A stretch of DNA of 64,000 nucleotides from Cytobacillus sp. NCCP-133 (GTDB lineage: Bacteria; Bacillota; Bacilli; Bacillales; Cytobacillaceae), in assembly GCF_026011715.1 (NCBI RefSeq), contig NZ_BRVM01000014.1, positions 40,673 through 104,672 on the forward strand, read 5' to 3'. The notes below the pieces were generated by a model, which was not told the origin of the DNA, made no database searches, and worked only from the letters and a program-made list of their open reading frames with translations. The position numbers were made by a program, and so were the translations under genes. Numbering within the stretch: position 1 is the first letter of the stretch; every line of letters starts with the position of its first letter. This document shows, piece after piece, positions 8,126-16,988 of this stretch.

Positions 8126-8902
8126 TTGAAAAAAAGAAATCATGCTATTCGTGAACTCATCTATGTCCATCTTAATGAACAGGATCAGTATGTTTTAACA
8201 TATGGAATTGAGTTTGCCGAGTTTGTACAAACCCTTGCAGATTCAATTAATAATTTGCTGCTTCTGAAGCACCGCTATGAGCATGGAGATTTCAATATGC
8301 ATACGATGTTCGATTTTGTAACCAGAGATAAGCTCGGAAAGCTTGTTGGAGAAGATGTATATAGCTATGGCGATTTCTGCTGGATTGATTTTGAGGAAGA
8401 AGAGGCTGTAAATGAACTTCCGGGCCAGACGATCGCTGAGATTCTTTATCTTGGTCATGTTAAAGAGCACTTAAAGCCTCCTTTTTACAATTATTTAAGT
8501 AATCGGTATGTGTACCTTGCCCATGATGACGGCTGGTTTAACCGTACCTATTACCGGGATTTGAATGATTTCTACCGGATGCTGGGGGAAGTGATCCCTG
8601 GGAAAATGGGGCAAATGAAAGTGGGAAAAACGCTGCTCGGCATGAAAAAGAAGAAAACATATCCCCCCATCACAAGAGATGTCCTTCTATCATTAAAACC
8701 TTTAATGAAGGAAGGGGCAGTGCTGTCCATAAAGGATATTGACCAAAATCGGACACGGATTGAAATTCCGATTTGGATTATCGGTGATTTTGCACATATG
8801 GATGATATGTATGACGAATATGTAACCATGTCTAAGGAGCCTTGTGAAGCAAAGATTGTATTCGATAAGAAGACTAGGGAGTGGAAGATTTACTCCCGAT
8901 AG
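8126..8902 (+). CDS. Conserved-looking protein of unknown function, 258 aa
   Basis: I do not recognise this protein. It starts at a TTG with a clear CGGAGG ribosome binding site 9 bp upstream. It is soluble, rich in aromatic residues and mixed charge, with no signal peptide or membrane segment. Noticeable parts are a WIDFEEEEAVNELPGQTIAEILYLGHVKEHL segment in the first half, a basic stretch (GMKKKKTYPPITRDVL), and a C-terminal region ending in KIVFDKKTREWKIYSR. Codon use looks ordinary for the genome, so it is a real gene. It is followed by the promoter and riboswitch of the cobalamin operon and is apparently monocistronic. Confidence 0.75.
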   Translation: MKKRNHAIRELIYVHLNEQDQYVLTYGIEFAEFVQTLADSINNLLLLKHRYEHGDFNMHTMFDFVTRDKLGKLVGEDVYSYGDFCWIDFEEEEAVNELPGQTIAEILYLGHVKEHLKPPFYNYLSNRYVYLAHDDGWFNRTYYRDLNDFYRMLGEVIPGKMGQMKVGKTLLGMKKKKTYPPITRDVLLSLKPLMKEGAVLSIKDIDQNRTRIEIPIWIIGDFAHMDDMYDEYVTMSKEPCEAKIVFDKKTREWKIYSR

Positions 8903-8939
8903 GATTCTGAACTTTTTTACAACATTCAGCAAATTTCTC

Positions 8940-8967
8940 TTACATTTCTAGCGGGATGGTGTATAAT
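8940..8967 (+). promoter_or_regulatory. Putative promoter of the cobalamin operon
   Basis: A perfect TATAAT -10 (8962-8967) lies 16 bp after a weak -35-like TTACAT (8940-8945), about 35 bp before the riboswitch. Its position just upstream of the aptamer supports it; the -35 is poor. Confidence 0.55.
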
Positions 8968-8999
8968 CGGATATAGAAAAATTTTATATGCATAAAAGA

Positions 9000-9200
9000 A
9001 CAGGTGTCTTCTTAAAGAGAGTAAAGCCACATCATTTCGTTATTCTTTGAAGACTTAATAGGGAAGCTGGTGAAAATCCAGCGCGGTCCCGCCACTGTAA
9101 ATGGGAGCTGTCTGCAAGTCCACTGTACATTTGTATGGGAAGGCGCAGAATGGCAATGACCATGAGCCAGGAGACCTGCCTGATTCGAAAGCACCCTTAA
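9000..9200 (+). ncRNA. Cobalamin (B12) riboswitch aptamer
   Basis: Hallmarks of the class are present: GGGAAGCTGGTGAAAATCC followed by GCGGTCCCGCCACTGTA (about 9061-9100), and the B12 box GCCAGGAGACCTGCC (9165-9181). A closing stem pairs GGTGTCTT (about 9004) with AAGCACC (9190-9196). The aptamer would sense adenosylcobalamin and control the operon that follows. Downstream elements form a terminator/antiterminator switch. Confidence 0.95.
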
Positions 9201-9214
9201 ACCTACGAGGATAG

Positions 9215-9307
9215 GGAGGTGTTTGGTCCGGCCATCTATTCTTGCTACATAACCCAGAGAATTATGACCATACAAACATCTCCTTGCCGTTCGAGGAGAT
9301 GTTTTTT
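9215..9307 (+). promoter_or_regulatory. Riboswitch expression platform: antiterminator and terminator
   Basis: The terminator is a 10-bp stem, AAACATCTCC (9274-9283) with GGAGATGTTT (9295-9304), running into six Ts. GGAGGTGTTT at 9215-9224 can pair with the same 9274-9283 arm over all 10 positions (one G-U), giving the competing antiterminator. When B12 is bound, the aptamer would sequester the upstream arm and termination would prevail (inference from the general mechanism). Confidence 0.85.
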
Positions 9308-9316
9308 ATTTATTTT

Positions 9317-9392
9317 GGGTGCCGGGCTTGTCTCTAGCGCTGCCCCCTCTCAATATCGGCAGCGGCAGGGCGCTTAGGTCTTCCTGGCATCA
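9317..9392. repeat. Hairpin-rich segment, possible repeat copy R4
   Basis: GTGCCGGGCTTGTCTCTAGCGC and an inverted repeat GCTGCC / GGCAGC lie between the riboswitch terminator and btuF. The CTGTCTAGC-like core recalls the dispersed repeat family, but the match is weak. Confidence 0.35.
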
Positions 9393-9430
9393 CCAGGATT
9401 TTGTCAGAAAGTATTGGAGGATTGATGAGA

Positions 9431-10399
9431 ATGAAAAAGTTTTATTCATTGTTATTAGCTATGCTGCTTGCTGCAGGAGTACTGGCTGGCTGTGGAGAGA
9501 GTGCAGAGCAGTCTAAGCAGAAAGCTGAGGAAGGGCAGAAGGCTAGTGAAGAGGAGTCTGCATTTCCTGTAACGATAAAAGATGCTCTTGATAATGAGGT
9601 TGTGATTGAATCAAAGCCTGAAAGAATCGTTTCTATGATTCCAAGCAACACAGAAATTGCCTTTGGGCTAGGGCTGGGACAGGAAGTGGTAGGAGTCTCC
9701 GATTTTGATAACTACCCGGCCGAAGCCGCTGAGAAAGAAAAGATTGGGGGCATGGAATTTAATGTGGAGAAAATTATCTCCTTAAACCCAGATCTTGTCC
9801 TTGCACATGCTTCAAGCGCACATAATTCGGAAGCAGGTCTACAGCAATTAAGGGACGCGGGTGTGACAGTCCTTGTTGTCAATGATGCGAAAAGCTTTGA
9901 GCAGGTTTTTGAATCTATTGAAATGATTGGAATTGCCGCTGGAGTAAAAGAAGATGCAGAACAGCTTGTTGCGGACATGAAGAGCAAATTAGATGAAATT
10001 AAAACAAAAGCGCAAAGGATTAAAGAAGATGATCGCCAATCGGTATTTGTTGAAGTTTCGCCTGCTCCTGAAATCTATACGGCGGGAAAAGATACATTTA
10101 TGGATGAAATGTTAAGTGCGATCAATGCAGAAAATATCATTACCGAAGAAGGATGGCCAAAAATGGATCCGGAAGCAATTATCGAAAGAAATCCGGATGT
10201 AATCATCACAACCCATGGTTATTACACTGAGGATGCTGTTGGCAATATAATAAGCCGGGATGGCTGGCAGGACATAAGCGCAGTGAAGAATAAGCAAGTT
10301 GCTGATGTGGATTCCGATATGGTTACACGCTCTGGCCCGCGTATTATTGAAGGAGTCGAGGAACTTGCAAAAGCAGTATATCCGGACGTATTTAAATAA
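9431..10399 (+). CDS. btuF: Vitamin B12 ABC transporter substrate-binding lipoprotein
   Basis: A lipoprotein of about 322 residues with a signal peptide ending in the lipobox LAGC (MKKFYSLLLAMLLAAGVLAGC). The body is a periplasmic-binding-protein family 2 fold of the BtuF/FecB class, opening VTIKDALDNEVVIESKPERIVSMIPSNTE. It would capture cobalamin or cobinamide outside the membrane and hand it to BtuC/BtuD. The ATG at 9431 lies 10 bp after GGAGG; an in-frame ATG at 9425, only 4 bp after it, is an alternative. It is the first gene of the B12-riboswitch operon, and its 3' end overlaps the next gene. Confidence 0.9.
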   Translation: MKKFYSLLLAMLLAAGVLAGCGESAEQSKQKAEEGQKASEEESAFPVTIKDALDNEVVIESKPERIVSMIPSNTEIAFGLGLGQEVVGVSDFDNYPAEAAEKEKIGGMEFNVEKIISLNPDLVLAHASSAHNSEAGLQQLRDAGVTVLVVNDAKSFEQVFESIEMIGIAAGVKEDAEQLVADMKSKLDEIKTKAQRIKEDDRQSVFVEVSPAPEIYTAGKDTFMDEMLSAINAENIITEEGWPKMDPEAIIERNPDVIITTHGYYTEDAVGNIISRDGWQDISAVKNKQVADVDSDMVTRSGPRIIEGVEELAKAVYPDVFK

Positions 10400-11423
10400 T
10401 AAATTCTTAGCTTATATTACAGCAGCAGCTTTTTTGCTTTGTGCCGCGCTATTGGGGATCTCAATTGGAACAGTATCTGTTTCCCCCATCACGATTATCA
10501 AAGTGATAGCTGCTGAGCTTCTTCCGTTTATTTCATTAGAAAATACAGACACTATGCATTCAAATATCATTATGAATATTCGGCTGCCGCGCGTATTGCT
10601 GGCTGGCCTGGTAGGGGCGTCTCTTGCAATTGCGGGAGCCGCCTTTCAAGGTTTATTAAGAAATCCTCTGGCGGATCCATATACAATTGGAGTGTCTTCG
10701 GGGGCTTCGCTCGGTGCTGTTTTAACTTTGTTTCTGGGTTTATCTATTCCTTTCGCAGGGATGTTTACCTTGCCATTATTCAGTATCCTTTTTTCATTCT
10801 TAACTATTTTTGCCGTTTTGCTATTTGCGAGAAATATTGAACGATCCATGAAAGTGGAAACGATTATTTTAACAGGCATTATCTTCAGTTCCTTTCTTGG
10901 CGCCCTTATCTCTCTTATGATTGCCCTGACTGGAGAAGAGCTTAGGCAGATTATTGGATGGCTTCTTGGCAGTGTATCGATGAGGGGATGGGCGTATATT
11001 AAAATTATCATCCCGTTCTTTGGGATAGGTGCTATCCTTCTTTTGGTGAACAGCAAGGAGCTTAATGCTATGTCATTTGGAGAGGAAAAGGCCCAGCATA
11101 TTGGAGTGGATGTTCAGAAAAGAAAGATGATGATCCTAATAGCGGGCTCCATCTTAACGGGTGCTGCTGTAGCTGTTTCGGGGACAATAGGATTTGTAGG
11201 ACTTGTGATTCCTCACCTGACCAGGCTCTTATGGGGTCCTGATCATAGGCATCTGTTGCCTTTATCCATTTTAATGGGAGCAGGCTTCCTGATCATTGCC
11301 GATCTGGTATCCCGGACAATCATTGCACCTACCGAGCTTCCAATCGGTGTAATTACAGCGATAATTGGTGCACCTGCATTTGCCTTTATTTTGATGAAGA
11401 GACGGACAGAAAGAAGTGGATAA
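10365..11423 (+). CDS. btuC: Vitamin B12 ABC transporter permease
   Basis: A FecCD/BtuC-family permease of about 352 residues with around ten transmembrane helices. Family motifs include LPRVLLAGLVGASLAIAGAAFQGLLRNPLADPYTIGVSSGASLG, and near the C-terminus GTIGFVGLVIPHLTRLLWGPDHR. No ATG occurs between the end of btuF and the first helix. The best start is a TTG at 10365, after GGAGTCGAGG inside the btuF coding sequence, giving a 35-nt overlap and probable translational coupling. An open frame extends further upstream but has no homologous content. Confidence 0.88.
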   Translation: MQKQYIRTYLNNKFLAYITAAAFLLCAALLGISIGTVSVSPITIIKVIAAELLPFISLENTDTMHSNIIMNIRLPRVLLAGLVGASLAIAGAAFQGLLRNPLADPYTIGVSSGASLGAVLTLFLGLSIPFAGMFTLPLFSILFSFLTIFAVLLFARNIERSMKVETIILTGIIFSSFLGALISLMIALTGEELRQIIGWLLGSVSMRGWAYIKIIIPFFGIGAILLLVNSKELNAMSFGEEKAQHIGVDVQKRKMMILIAGSILTGAAVAVSGTIGFVGLVIPHLTRLLWGPDHRHLLPLSILMGAGFLIIADLVSRTIIAPTELPIGVITAIIGAPAFAFILMKRRTERSG

Positions 11424-11425
11424 TC

Positions 11426-12898
11426 ATGCTAAGTGTTCAGCAAGTCACTGGCGGGTATGCCGGTGCACCGGTTGTAAAAAATATAAGTTTTGAAGTGAAA
11501 AAAGGAGAGCTTTTCGGGATATTGGGGCCGAACGGAAGCGGAAAAACAACGATTCTGAAGATGCTGAGCGGCATTTTGCCCCATAAATCAGGAGATATTG
11601 TAATCAAAGGTAAGACCCTTTCAAAGTATACACCGAAAGAGCTTGCAAAAATTATTGCCGTTTTGCCCCAGCACTCCTCTCAAGCATTTTCTTATACCGT
11701 AAAAGAAACAGTTTCCCTTGGCCGGTATGCCCATCAAAAAGGCTGGTTTCAGAGCTGGAGCAATAAAGATGAGGAAGCGGTCAATCGGGTTATGGAACAA
11801 ACGGGCATCTCCCAGTTTCAGGATGATGATATCCAGCAATTATCCGGCGGTGAAAGGCAGAGGGTGTTTTTAGCTCAGGCCCTTGCACAGGAGCCTGAAA
11901 TATTATTGCTTGATGAGCCGACAAACCATCTGGATTTGTCCTATCAAAAAGAGCTGCTTGACCTCCTTTCTGTATGGTCAAAAGACTGCGGGCTTACGGT
12001 TATTTCCATTTTTCATGATTTGAACTTGGCCGGCTTGTACTGTGATCGTCTATTGCTGCTGGAGAATGGTGAAGTCAATATCGACCACGTTCCCAATGAA
12101 GTGTTAAAAGAAGGCCGGATTCGTGAGGTTTACAGAACAAAAATTGAAAAGCTTCCGCATCCCAGAGTCCCGGCCCCTCAGATGGTTTTGGTGCCCGAAC
12201 GCGCTCAGGCAAAAAGCCGGCAATTGAAGCGTATCGATCAAGACAGTTTTGAGATAAGGGAAGGCTTAATCATCCTTCGTTCACCATTTCCGCTGAAAAC
12301 CATGTCATCAGGAGTAACAGGATCTGGCACCGGATGGAATCGGATATTTCTAAATCGGCATGTGAGCAAGAATTATGATTGCAGTGACCATAGAGCAGAG
12401 ATGGCTGAATTTGTTCAGGAAATTGGTTTTGAACCCGGTGAAACCGTAGGGATGATGACAGCCGTATATGTAGAGGATCATAGCAGCAAATTTTTTGAGG
12501 AAGAAACATTCTCTGTCTATGTAGTGGTGACAGCAGGCGTTGGCAATGCTGTTGATGCCTCGAAAAGTGAAGAGCATTCTTATCATCTGACTCCAGGTAC
12601 AATCAATACATGGATTTTCGTTAATGGCAACTTGACAGAAGAAGCCTTTATTCAATGCATTATGACAGCAACAGAGGCAAAAACAAGAGCCTTATACGAT
12701 CAGAAGGTAAAGGATACTGTCACAGGGACGATTGCGACTGGGACCTCGACAGACAGTATTTTGATTGCGGCCACACAGAAGGGGGAAAACCTTGAGTACG
12801 CTGGGACCATTACGCCGCTTGGCAAGGTGATTGGGAAAGGTGTTTACGAATGTACTGTTGAGGCGATAAAAAATTCGCAAAGAAGGATAAAGAAATGA
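11426..12898 (+). CDS. btuD: Fusion of B12 transporter ATPase (BtuD) and adenosylcobinamide amidohydrolase (CbiZ)
   Basis: 490 residues in two parts. Residues 1 to about 255 are an ABC ATPase: Walker A GPNGSGKTT (34-42), signature LSGGERQR, Walker B ILLLDEPTNHLD, and the H-loop FHDLN. From about 285 on comes a CbiZ domain (GVTGSGTGWNRIF, VVVTAGVGNAVDA, GTINTWIFVNGNLTEEAF, TGTSTDSILIA). CbiZ cleaves the aminopropanol amide of adenosylcobinamide to give adenosylcobyric acid for remodelling. The arrangement resembles B. subtilis YvrA as I recall it. It couples import directly to salvage and overlaps cbiB by 4 nt. Confidence 0.92.
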   Translation: MLSVQQVTGGYAGAPVVKNISFEVKKGELFGILGPNGSGKTTILKMLSGILPHKSGDIVIKGKTLSKYTPKELAKIIAVLPQHSSQAFSYTVKETVSLGRYAHQKGWFQSWSNKDEEAVNRVMEQTGISQFQDDDIQQLSGGERQRVFLAQALAQEPEILLLDEPTNHLDLSYQKELLDLLSVWSKDCGLTVISIFHDLNLAGLYCDRLLLLENGEVNIDHVPNEVLKEGRIREVYRTKIEKLPHPRVPAPQMVLVPERAQAKSRQLKRIDQDSFEIREGLIILRSPFPLKTMSSGVTGSGTGWNRIFLNRHVSKNYDCSDHRAEMAEFVQEIGFEPGETVGMMTAVYVEDHSSKFFEEETFSVYVVVTAGVGNAVDASKSEEHSYHLTPGTINTWIFVNGNLTEEAFIQCIMTATEAKTRALYDQKVKDTVTGTIATGTSTDSILIAATQKGENLEYAGTITPLGKVIGKGVYECTVEAIKNSQRRIKK

Positions 12899-13860
12899 TT
12901 TTATATCATTTGATCGCTCTCACAGTTGCCTGCATGATAGATAAGCTTATAGGGGATCCGCCAAACTGGCCGCATCCGGTCAGGTGGATGGGAGCCCTGA
13001 TACATAAACTTGAAAAAATCCTTAACAGAGGCCGTTTCAGAAAATTAAAAGGAATCATCATGCTGTCAGTTATCGTGCTGGTGATAGGAGGCTTATCCTT
13101 TTTAATCATCCGAATCTTCTATGGAATTCATCCGATCGCCGGCATCCTTGCAGAAGGAATTCTTATCTTCACAGCGATTGCTCAAAAGAGTTTAAAAGAC
13201 GCAGCACTGGAGGTCTATGAACCTCTGGCAAAAGGAGATATAGAAAAGGCAAGATTAAAGCTTTCGCACATTGTTGGCAGGGATACAGAGGGGCTGGATG
13301 AACCAGGCATTGTTCGGGCTGCCGTGGAGACAGTAGCTGAAAACACAAGCGATGGCATTACAGCTCCATTACTTTGGGCAGTGGTAGGCGGTGCTCCGCT
13401 GGCTCTTATCTACCGGGCCATTAATACGTGCGATTCGATGGTTGGTCATATGAATGATAGATTTATAGATTTTGGATGGGCATCAGCAAAGGTGGATGAT
13501 AGCGCGAACTGGATCCCCAGCCGGCTGACATCGATTTGCATCATGCTCACTCAAAGGCCTGAGCACACTTCAGCTGGAGAAGCCTGGGTCATATTGCTAA
13601 GGGATGCAAAGAAGCATCCAAGTCCTAACAGCGGCTGGGGGGAAGCTGCTGTGGCCGCTCTTCTTGGCATTCAGCTGGGGGGAATCAATTTTTATAAAGG
13701 CGTCATCTCCGACAGGGCAACAATGGGAAATTCAATGGTGCTTCTTGGCAAAGAACATATTTTAAAAAGCATATCGATTATGAGAAGGGCTGTTTTCCTA
13801 TTTTTACTCTTATTATGGACAGGAGGGATGCTCCTTGAAATGGCCCTCACACGGCTCTAA
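12895..13860 (+). CDS. cbiB: Adenosylcobinamide-phosphate synthase
   Basis: A 321-residue membrane protein of the CbiB/CobD-synthase family. It joins adenosylcobyric acid to (R)-1-amino-2-propanol phosphate. Family features: MIDKLIGDPPNWPHPVRWMG at the N-terminus, GRDTEGLDEPGIVRAAVETVAENTSDGITAPLLW in the middle, then YRAINTCDSMVGH and HPSPNSGWGEAAVAALLG. Four to five hydrophobic segments are present. The start overlaps the stop of the btuD-cbiZ gene (ATGA). It takes the cobyric acid made by CbiZ or CbiP and the product of the following cobD gene. Confidence 0.95.
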   Translation: MILYHLIALTVACMIDKLIGDPPNWPHPVRWMGALIHKLEKILNRGRFRKLKGIIMLSVIVLVIGGLSFLIIRIFYGIHPIAGILAEGILIFTAIAQKSLKDAALEVYEPLAKGDIEKARLKLSHIVGRDTEGLDEPGIVRAAVETVAENTSDGITAPLLWAVVGGAPLALIYRAINTCDSMVGHMNDRFIDFGWASAKVDDSANWIPSRLTSICIMLTQRPEHTSAGEAWVILLRDAKKHPSPNSGWGEAAVAALLGIQLGGINFYKGVISDRATMGNSMVLLGKEHILKSISIMRRAVFLFLLLLWTGGMLLEMALTRL

Positions 13861-14911
13861 TCCCCGATATTTATATGAAGCTATGAATAAGGAAATGCCT
13901 GCAGAACGGGTAGACTTCAGTGCGAATATAAATCCGCTTGGCCCTCCTCAGGAGTTAAAAGTAAGGTGGAATAATCTTTTTGAGTATATTACAGATTATC
14001 CGGATCCACATGCTTCTCACTTAAAACATATATTGGCTGCCCGGGAGGGAATAAAGGAAACGCAAATCCTAGTCGGGAATGGCGGAGCAGAGCTGATTAC
14101 ACTAATCGGCAGGATGTTAGCCGGGAAAAAGGTGCTGATTATTCAGCCGGCCTTTTCGGAATATGAAGAGGCTTGCAGGGTAAATGGATGCATGGTTGCC
14201 TATCATCAGCTGGATCCTGAGACCTGGGAATTGGATATGGAAGCGTTATCTTTAAAACTAAGGGAAGCTGACGCCCTGTTTTTCTGTAATCCAAACAATC
14301 CAACCGGTGTTTTTTACCCATCAGCGATTGTAAAGGAACTGATAGAAAGATGCCGTGTGTATAATTGTATGCTTGTTATGGATGAAGCTTTTTATGACTT
14401 CGTTGAAGAATACCAATCTATTATTCCTATAATAAACAGCCACTTGCATGTTATGGTGCTGCGCTCTATGACAAAAATGTTTTCAATTCCAGGACTGCGT
14501 CTGGGGTATTTGCTCGCAAACGAGTCTTTAATAGAAAGTGTATCTACTCTAAAACCTCACTGGAGTGTAAATGCTCTCGCTTTAAAAGCAGGAGAGTGGT
14601 GCCTTGAAAGTGAAAAGCATGTCCAATTAACGAAGAAATTGATTAAACAGGAAAGAGAAAGGCTGGCTCATTTTTATCGGAAGCTGGAATTTGCTGTCTC
14701 CCCTTCTTCCGTGAATTTTTATTTGTTAAAAGATACAAAAATAGATAATCAGCTCCCTCTTTTTCAATTTTTGCTTGAAAAGGGAATAATCCCTAGGCAC
14801 ACGATGAATTTTCCCGGTTTGGAAGGAGAGTGGCTTCGTTTTGCGATTAAAGGTCCGAATGATAATGAGAAGCTGATGGAGGCGATAAAGGAATGGCGAA
14901 AGGTTCGCTAA
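13835..14911 (+). CDS. cobD: L-threonine-O-3-phosphate decarboxylase
   Basis: A 358-residue PLP enzyme of the HisC-like aminotransferase fold, whose cobalamin member CobD decarboxylates threonine phosphate to aminopropanol phosphate, the linker used by CbiB. The N-terminal HGSN and DFSANINPLGPP are characteristic of CobD. FCNPNNPTG, the aspartate in MDEAFYDF, and the PLP lysine in SMTKMFSIPGLRLGY are all present. The start is a TTG with AGGAGGG 7 bp upstream, lying 26 nt inside cbiB. Location between cbiB and cobU makes histidinol-phosphate aminotransferase unlikely. Confidence 0.93.
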   Translation: MKWPSHGSNPRYLYEAMNKEMPAERVDFSANINPLGPPQELKVRWNNLFEYITDYPDPHASHLKHILAAREGIKETQILVGNGGAELITLIGRMLAGKKVLIIQPAFSEYEEACRVNGCMVAYHQLDPETWELDMEALSLKLREADALFFCNPNNPTGVFYPSAIVKELIERCRVYNCMLVMDEAFYDFVEEYQSIIPIINSHLHVMVLRSMTKMFSIPGLRLGYLLANESLIESVSTLKPHWSVNALALKAGEWCLESEKHVQLTKKLIKQERERLAHFYRKLEFAVSPSSVNFYLLKDTKIDNQLPLFQFLLEKGIIPRHTMNFPGLEGEWLRFAIKGPNDNEKLMEAIKEWRKVR

Positions 14912-15480
14912 TGTTTATTTCTGGGGGAGTTCGCAGCGGAAAAAGCTCTTTCGCTGAAAAAGCTGCTGCTGATCTGGCAAAACAGACTGGCGGAAAACTT
15001 CATTATATTGCTGCAGGAAAAGCGTGCGACTCTGAAATGGAAGCCAGAATTCTGAGGCATAAGGAAGACCGGAAAAAAAACGGCATAAGCTGGACAACTT
15101 GGGAGCAGCCTGTACGGCTTGCAGAGCTTTCCGGCGTTTTTGGCGATAAGGATATCGTTTTGTTCGACTGTTTGACAACTCTCCTGAATAATGAGCTTTT
15201 TTCGGCCGAAAACCTATGGAGGAAACAGGATTTTCAGGAGAAAGTGTCATCTGATATTCTGCATGCCATTAATGAAATCCGTAAGAGGTGCAAAACCATC
15301 ATAGTTGTCAGCAATGAAGTATTGAATGAACCGATTGGCGGAAATGAGCTGGTGTTTATATATGGGAAAATCCTGGGCTGTCTTCATCAAAAAATGGTCG
15401 AAATCGCGAATCAGGCCTATCTCATTGAATCAGGCATTCCCATTCAAATGAAAGGAGAACCGGCATGCAAGGAATTATGA
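14893..15480 (+). CDS. cobU: Adenosylcobinamide kinase/adenosylcobinamide-phosphate guanylyltransferase
   Basis: A 195-residue bifunctional CobU that phosphorylates adenosylcobinamide and transfers GMP to give adenosylcobinamide-GDP. The P-loop GGVRSGKSSFAE is at the N-terminus, RILRHKEDRKK follows (the region holding the guanylylated histidine in CobU), and FDCLTTLLNNE is the Walker B-like segment. VVSNEVLNEPIGGNELVFIYGKILG replaces the usual VSNEVGxGIVP, but the remaining C-terminal helix is normal. It overlaps cobD by 19 nt and cbiP by 16 nt. A second, shorter CobU-like gene lies downstream in the same operon. Confidence 0.93.
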   Translation: MAKGSLMFISGGVRSGKSSFAEKAAADLAKQTGGKLHYIAAGKACDSEMEARILRHKEDRKKNGISWTTWEQPVRLAELSGVFGDKDIVLFDCLTTLLNNELFSAENLWRKQDFQEKVSSDILHAINEIRKRCKTIIVVSNEVLNEPIGGNELVFIYGKILGCLHQKMVEIANQAYLIESGIPIQMKGEPACKEL

Positions 15481-16988
15481 TTCAAGGAACTTCATCAGAT
15501 GTAGGGAAAAGTTTGATTGCTACGGCTTTTTGTCGGGCATTCTCCAATGAAGGTCTTCGGGCAGCTCCCTTTAAATCACAAAATATGTCCAACAATTCAT
15601 ATGTAACAAAGGATGGATGTGAAATCGGCAGGGCCCAGGGCATTCAGGCTGAGGCGGCAAGGGCGGATGCATCTGTCTGGATGAATCCCATTCTTCTTAA
15701 GCCTCAATCCGAACAGCATGCGGAAGTCATCCTGCTGGGGAAAGCAATTGATTCTCTATCAGGAAAAAGCTATCGTGAAACTTTTTATGAAAAAGGATTG
15801 AAGACGATTGAGGAGGCTCTGCAGCTGCTCGAAGCTCATTTTGAATTGCTCGTGATAGAGGGAGCCGGAAGCCCTGTTGAGATTAATTTAAAAGATAGAG
15901 AACTAGTTAATATGAAAGTCGCTGAAATGGCGGATGTACCTGTGATTCTGGTCGCCGATATTGACAGGGGCGGAGTTTTTGCAAGTATTATCGGCACGTT
16001 AGAGCTTTTCACAGAAGAGGAAAGAAAACGGGTTGCTGGAATTATCATTAATAAATTTCGCGGGGATATTGGCCTGTTTGAAGATGGCGTTAAATGGATT
16101 GAGGAAAAGACGGGTATACCAGTTCTCGGGATTCTCCCTTATTTGAATGACCATATGATTGATGGAGAGGATTCTCTTTCCATTCAGCCTTTCGCCAGAA
16201 AAACGGGTGATGGCATCCTGGATATCGCTGTGCTCAGGCCTCCATATATTTCAAACTTCAGTGACATAGATCCTTTTTATTATGAAGAGGATGTGAGCAT
16301 TAGGTGGGTGAGGCATCTATCGGAGATTGGCACCCCGGATGCTGTTGTTATTCCTGGCACAAAGAGCACGATCCACGATTTACGCTATTTTAAAGAAAAA
16401 GGGCTGGCTGATTGGCTTGTGTGGTATGCGGAAGAGGGAGGATATATCACTGGTATTTGCGGCGGCTATCAGATGCTTGGCCGGAATTTAATTGATATGG
16501 CGGGTACTGATACAGGATCTCCAGTTGAAAAGGAAAAAGGCTTAAACTTGATCCCTGCGGATACCTATTTCCATGAAAAGAAGAAGACCCTTCAGGTGAA
16601 GGGAAGGCTGCATCCAAGCATAGAGCTAGGCATGAGGGAAAGTCTAGATGGATATGAGATTCACTTAGGTGAGACACTTCTTGAAAATGAATGTTCAGGA
16701 AAACGCCTGCTGCTCCTTGAGAACGGAGAAGAAGAGGGGTTTTATGGAAGGGAAGGCAAGCTCATTGGGACTTATATGCATCACATCTTCCATAATGATG
16801 AATGGCGGGGTGGGTGGCTGAATTCATTGCGCAAACAAAAGGGCTATCCATGTAAGGATCCAGTGCCTATTAAAGCATTGAAGGATGAAAAGTACAATGA
16901 ACTGGCAGAACACCTGCAGAAGCACTTTGACTGGGAAAAATTAAAGGAAATCATCTTTAATTGGAGAAAACAAAATGAAATGGCTTAG
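15465..16988 (+). CDS. cbiP: Cobyric acid synthase
   Basis: A 507-residue glutamine amidotransferase that amidates four side chains of adenosylcobyrinic a,c-diamide. The N-terminal dethiobiotin-synthetase-like ATP domain begins MIQGTSSDVGKSLIATAFCRAF and contains FKSQNMSNNS. The middle has VLVADIDRGGVFASIIGTLEL. The C-terminal triad-type GATase carries the nucleophilic cysteine in GICGGYQMLG and a histidine in GTYMHHIF. AAAGGAG lies 7 bp before the ATG. Its presence suggests that late ring intermediates can also be used, although no earlier ring-building gene lies in this window. Confidence 0.95.
   Translation: MQGIMIQGTSSDVGKSLIATAFCRAFSNEGLRAAPFKSQNMSNNSYVTKDGCEIGRAQGIQAEAARADASVWMNPILLKPQSEQHAEVILLGKAIDSLSGKSYRETFYEKGLKTIEEALQLLEAHFELLVIEGAGSPVEINLKDRELVNMKVAEMADVPVILVADIDRGGVFASIIGTLELFTEEERKRVAGIIINKFRGDIGLFEDGVKWIEEKTGIPVLGILPYLNDHMIDGEDSLSIQPFARKTGDGILDIAVLRPPYISNFSDIDPFYYEEDVSIRWVRHLSEIGTPDAVVIPGTKSTIHDLRYFKEKGLADWLVWYAEEGGYITGICGGYQMLGRNLIDMAGTDTGSPVEKEKGLNLIPADTYFHEKKKTLQVKGRLHPSIELGMRESLDGYEIHLGETLLENECSGKRLLLLENGEEEGFYGREGKLIGTYMHHIFHNDEWRGGWLNSLRKQKGYPCKDPVPIKALKDEKYNELAEHLQKHFDWEKLKEIIFNWRKQNEMA

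Noticed and set aside
10299..10364. Earlier start for btuC inside btuF
   Set aside because: The added residues have no permease features. The TTG at 10365 has a better ribosome binding region, although still unproven.
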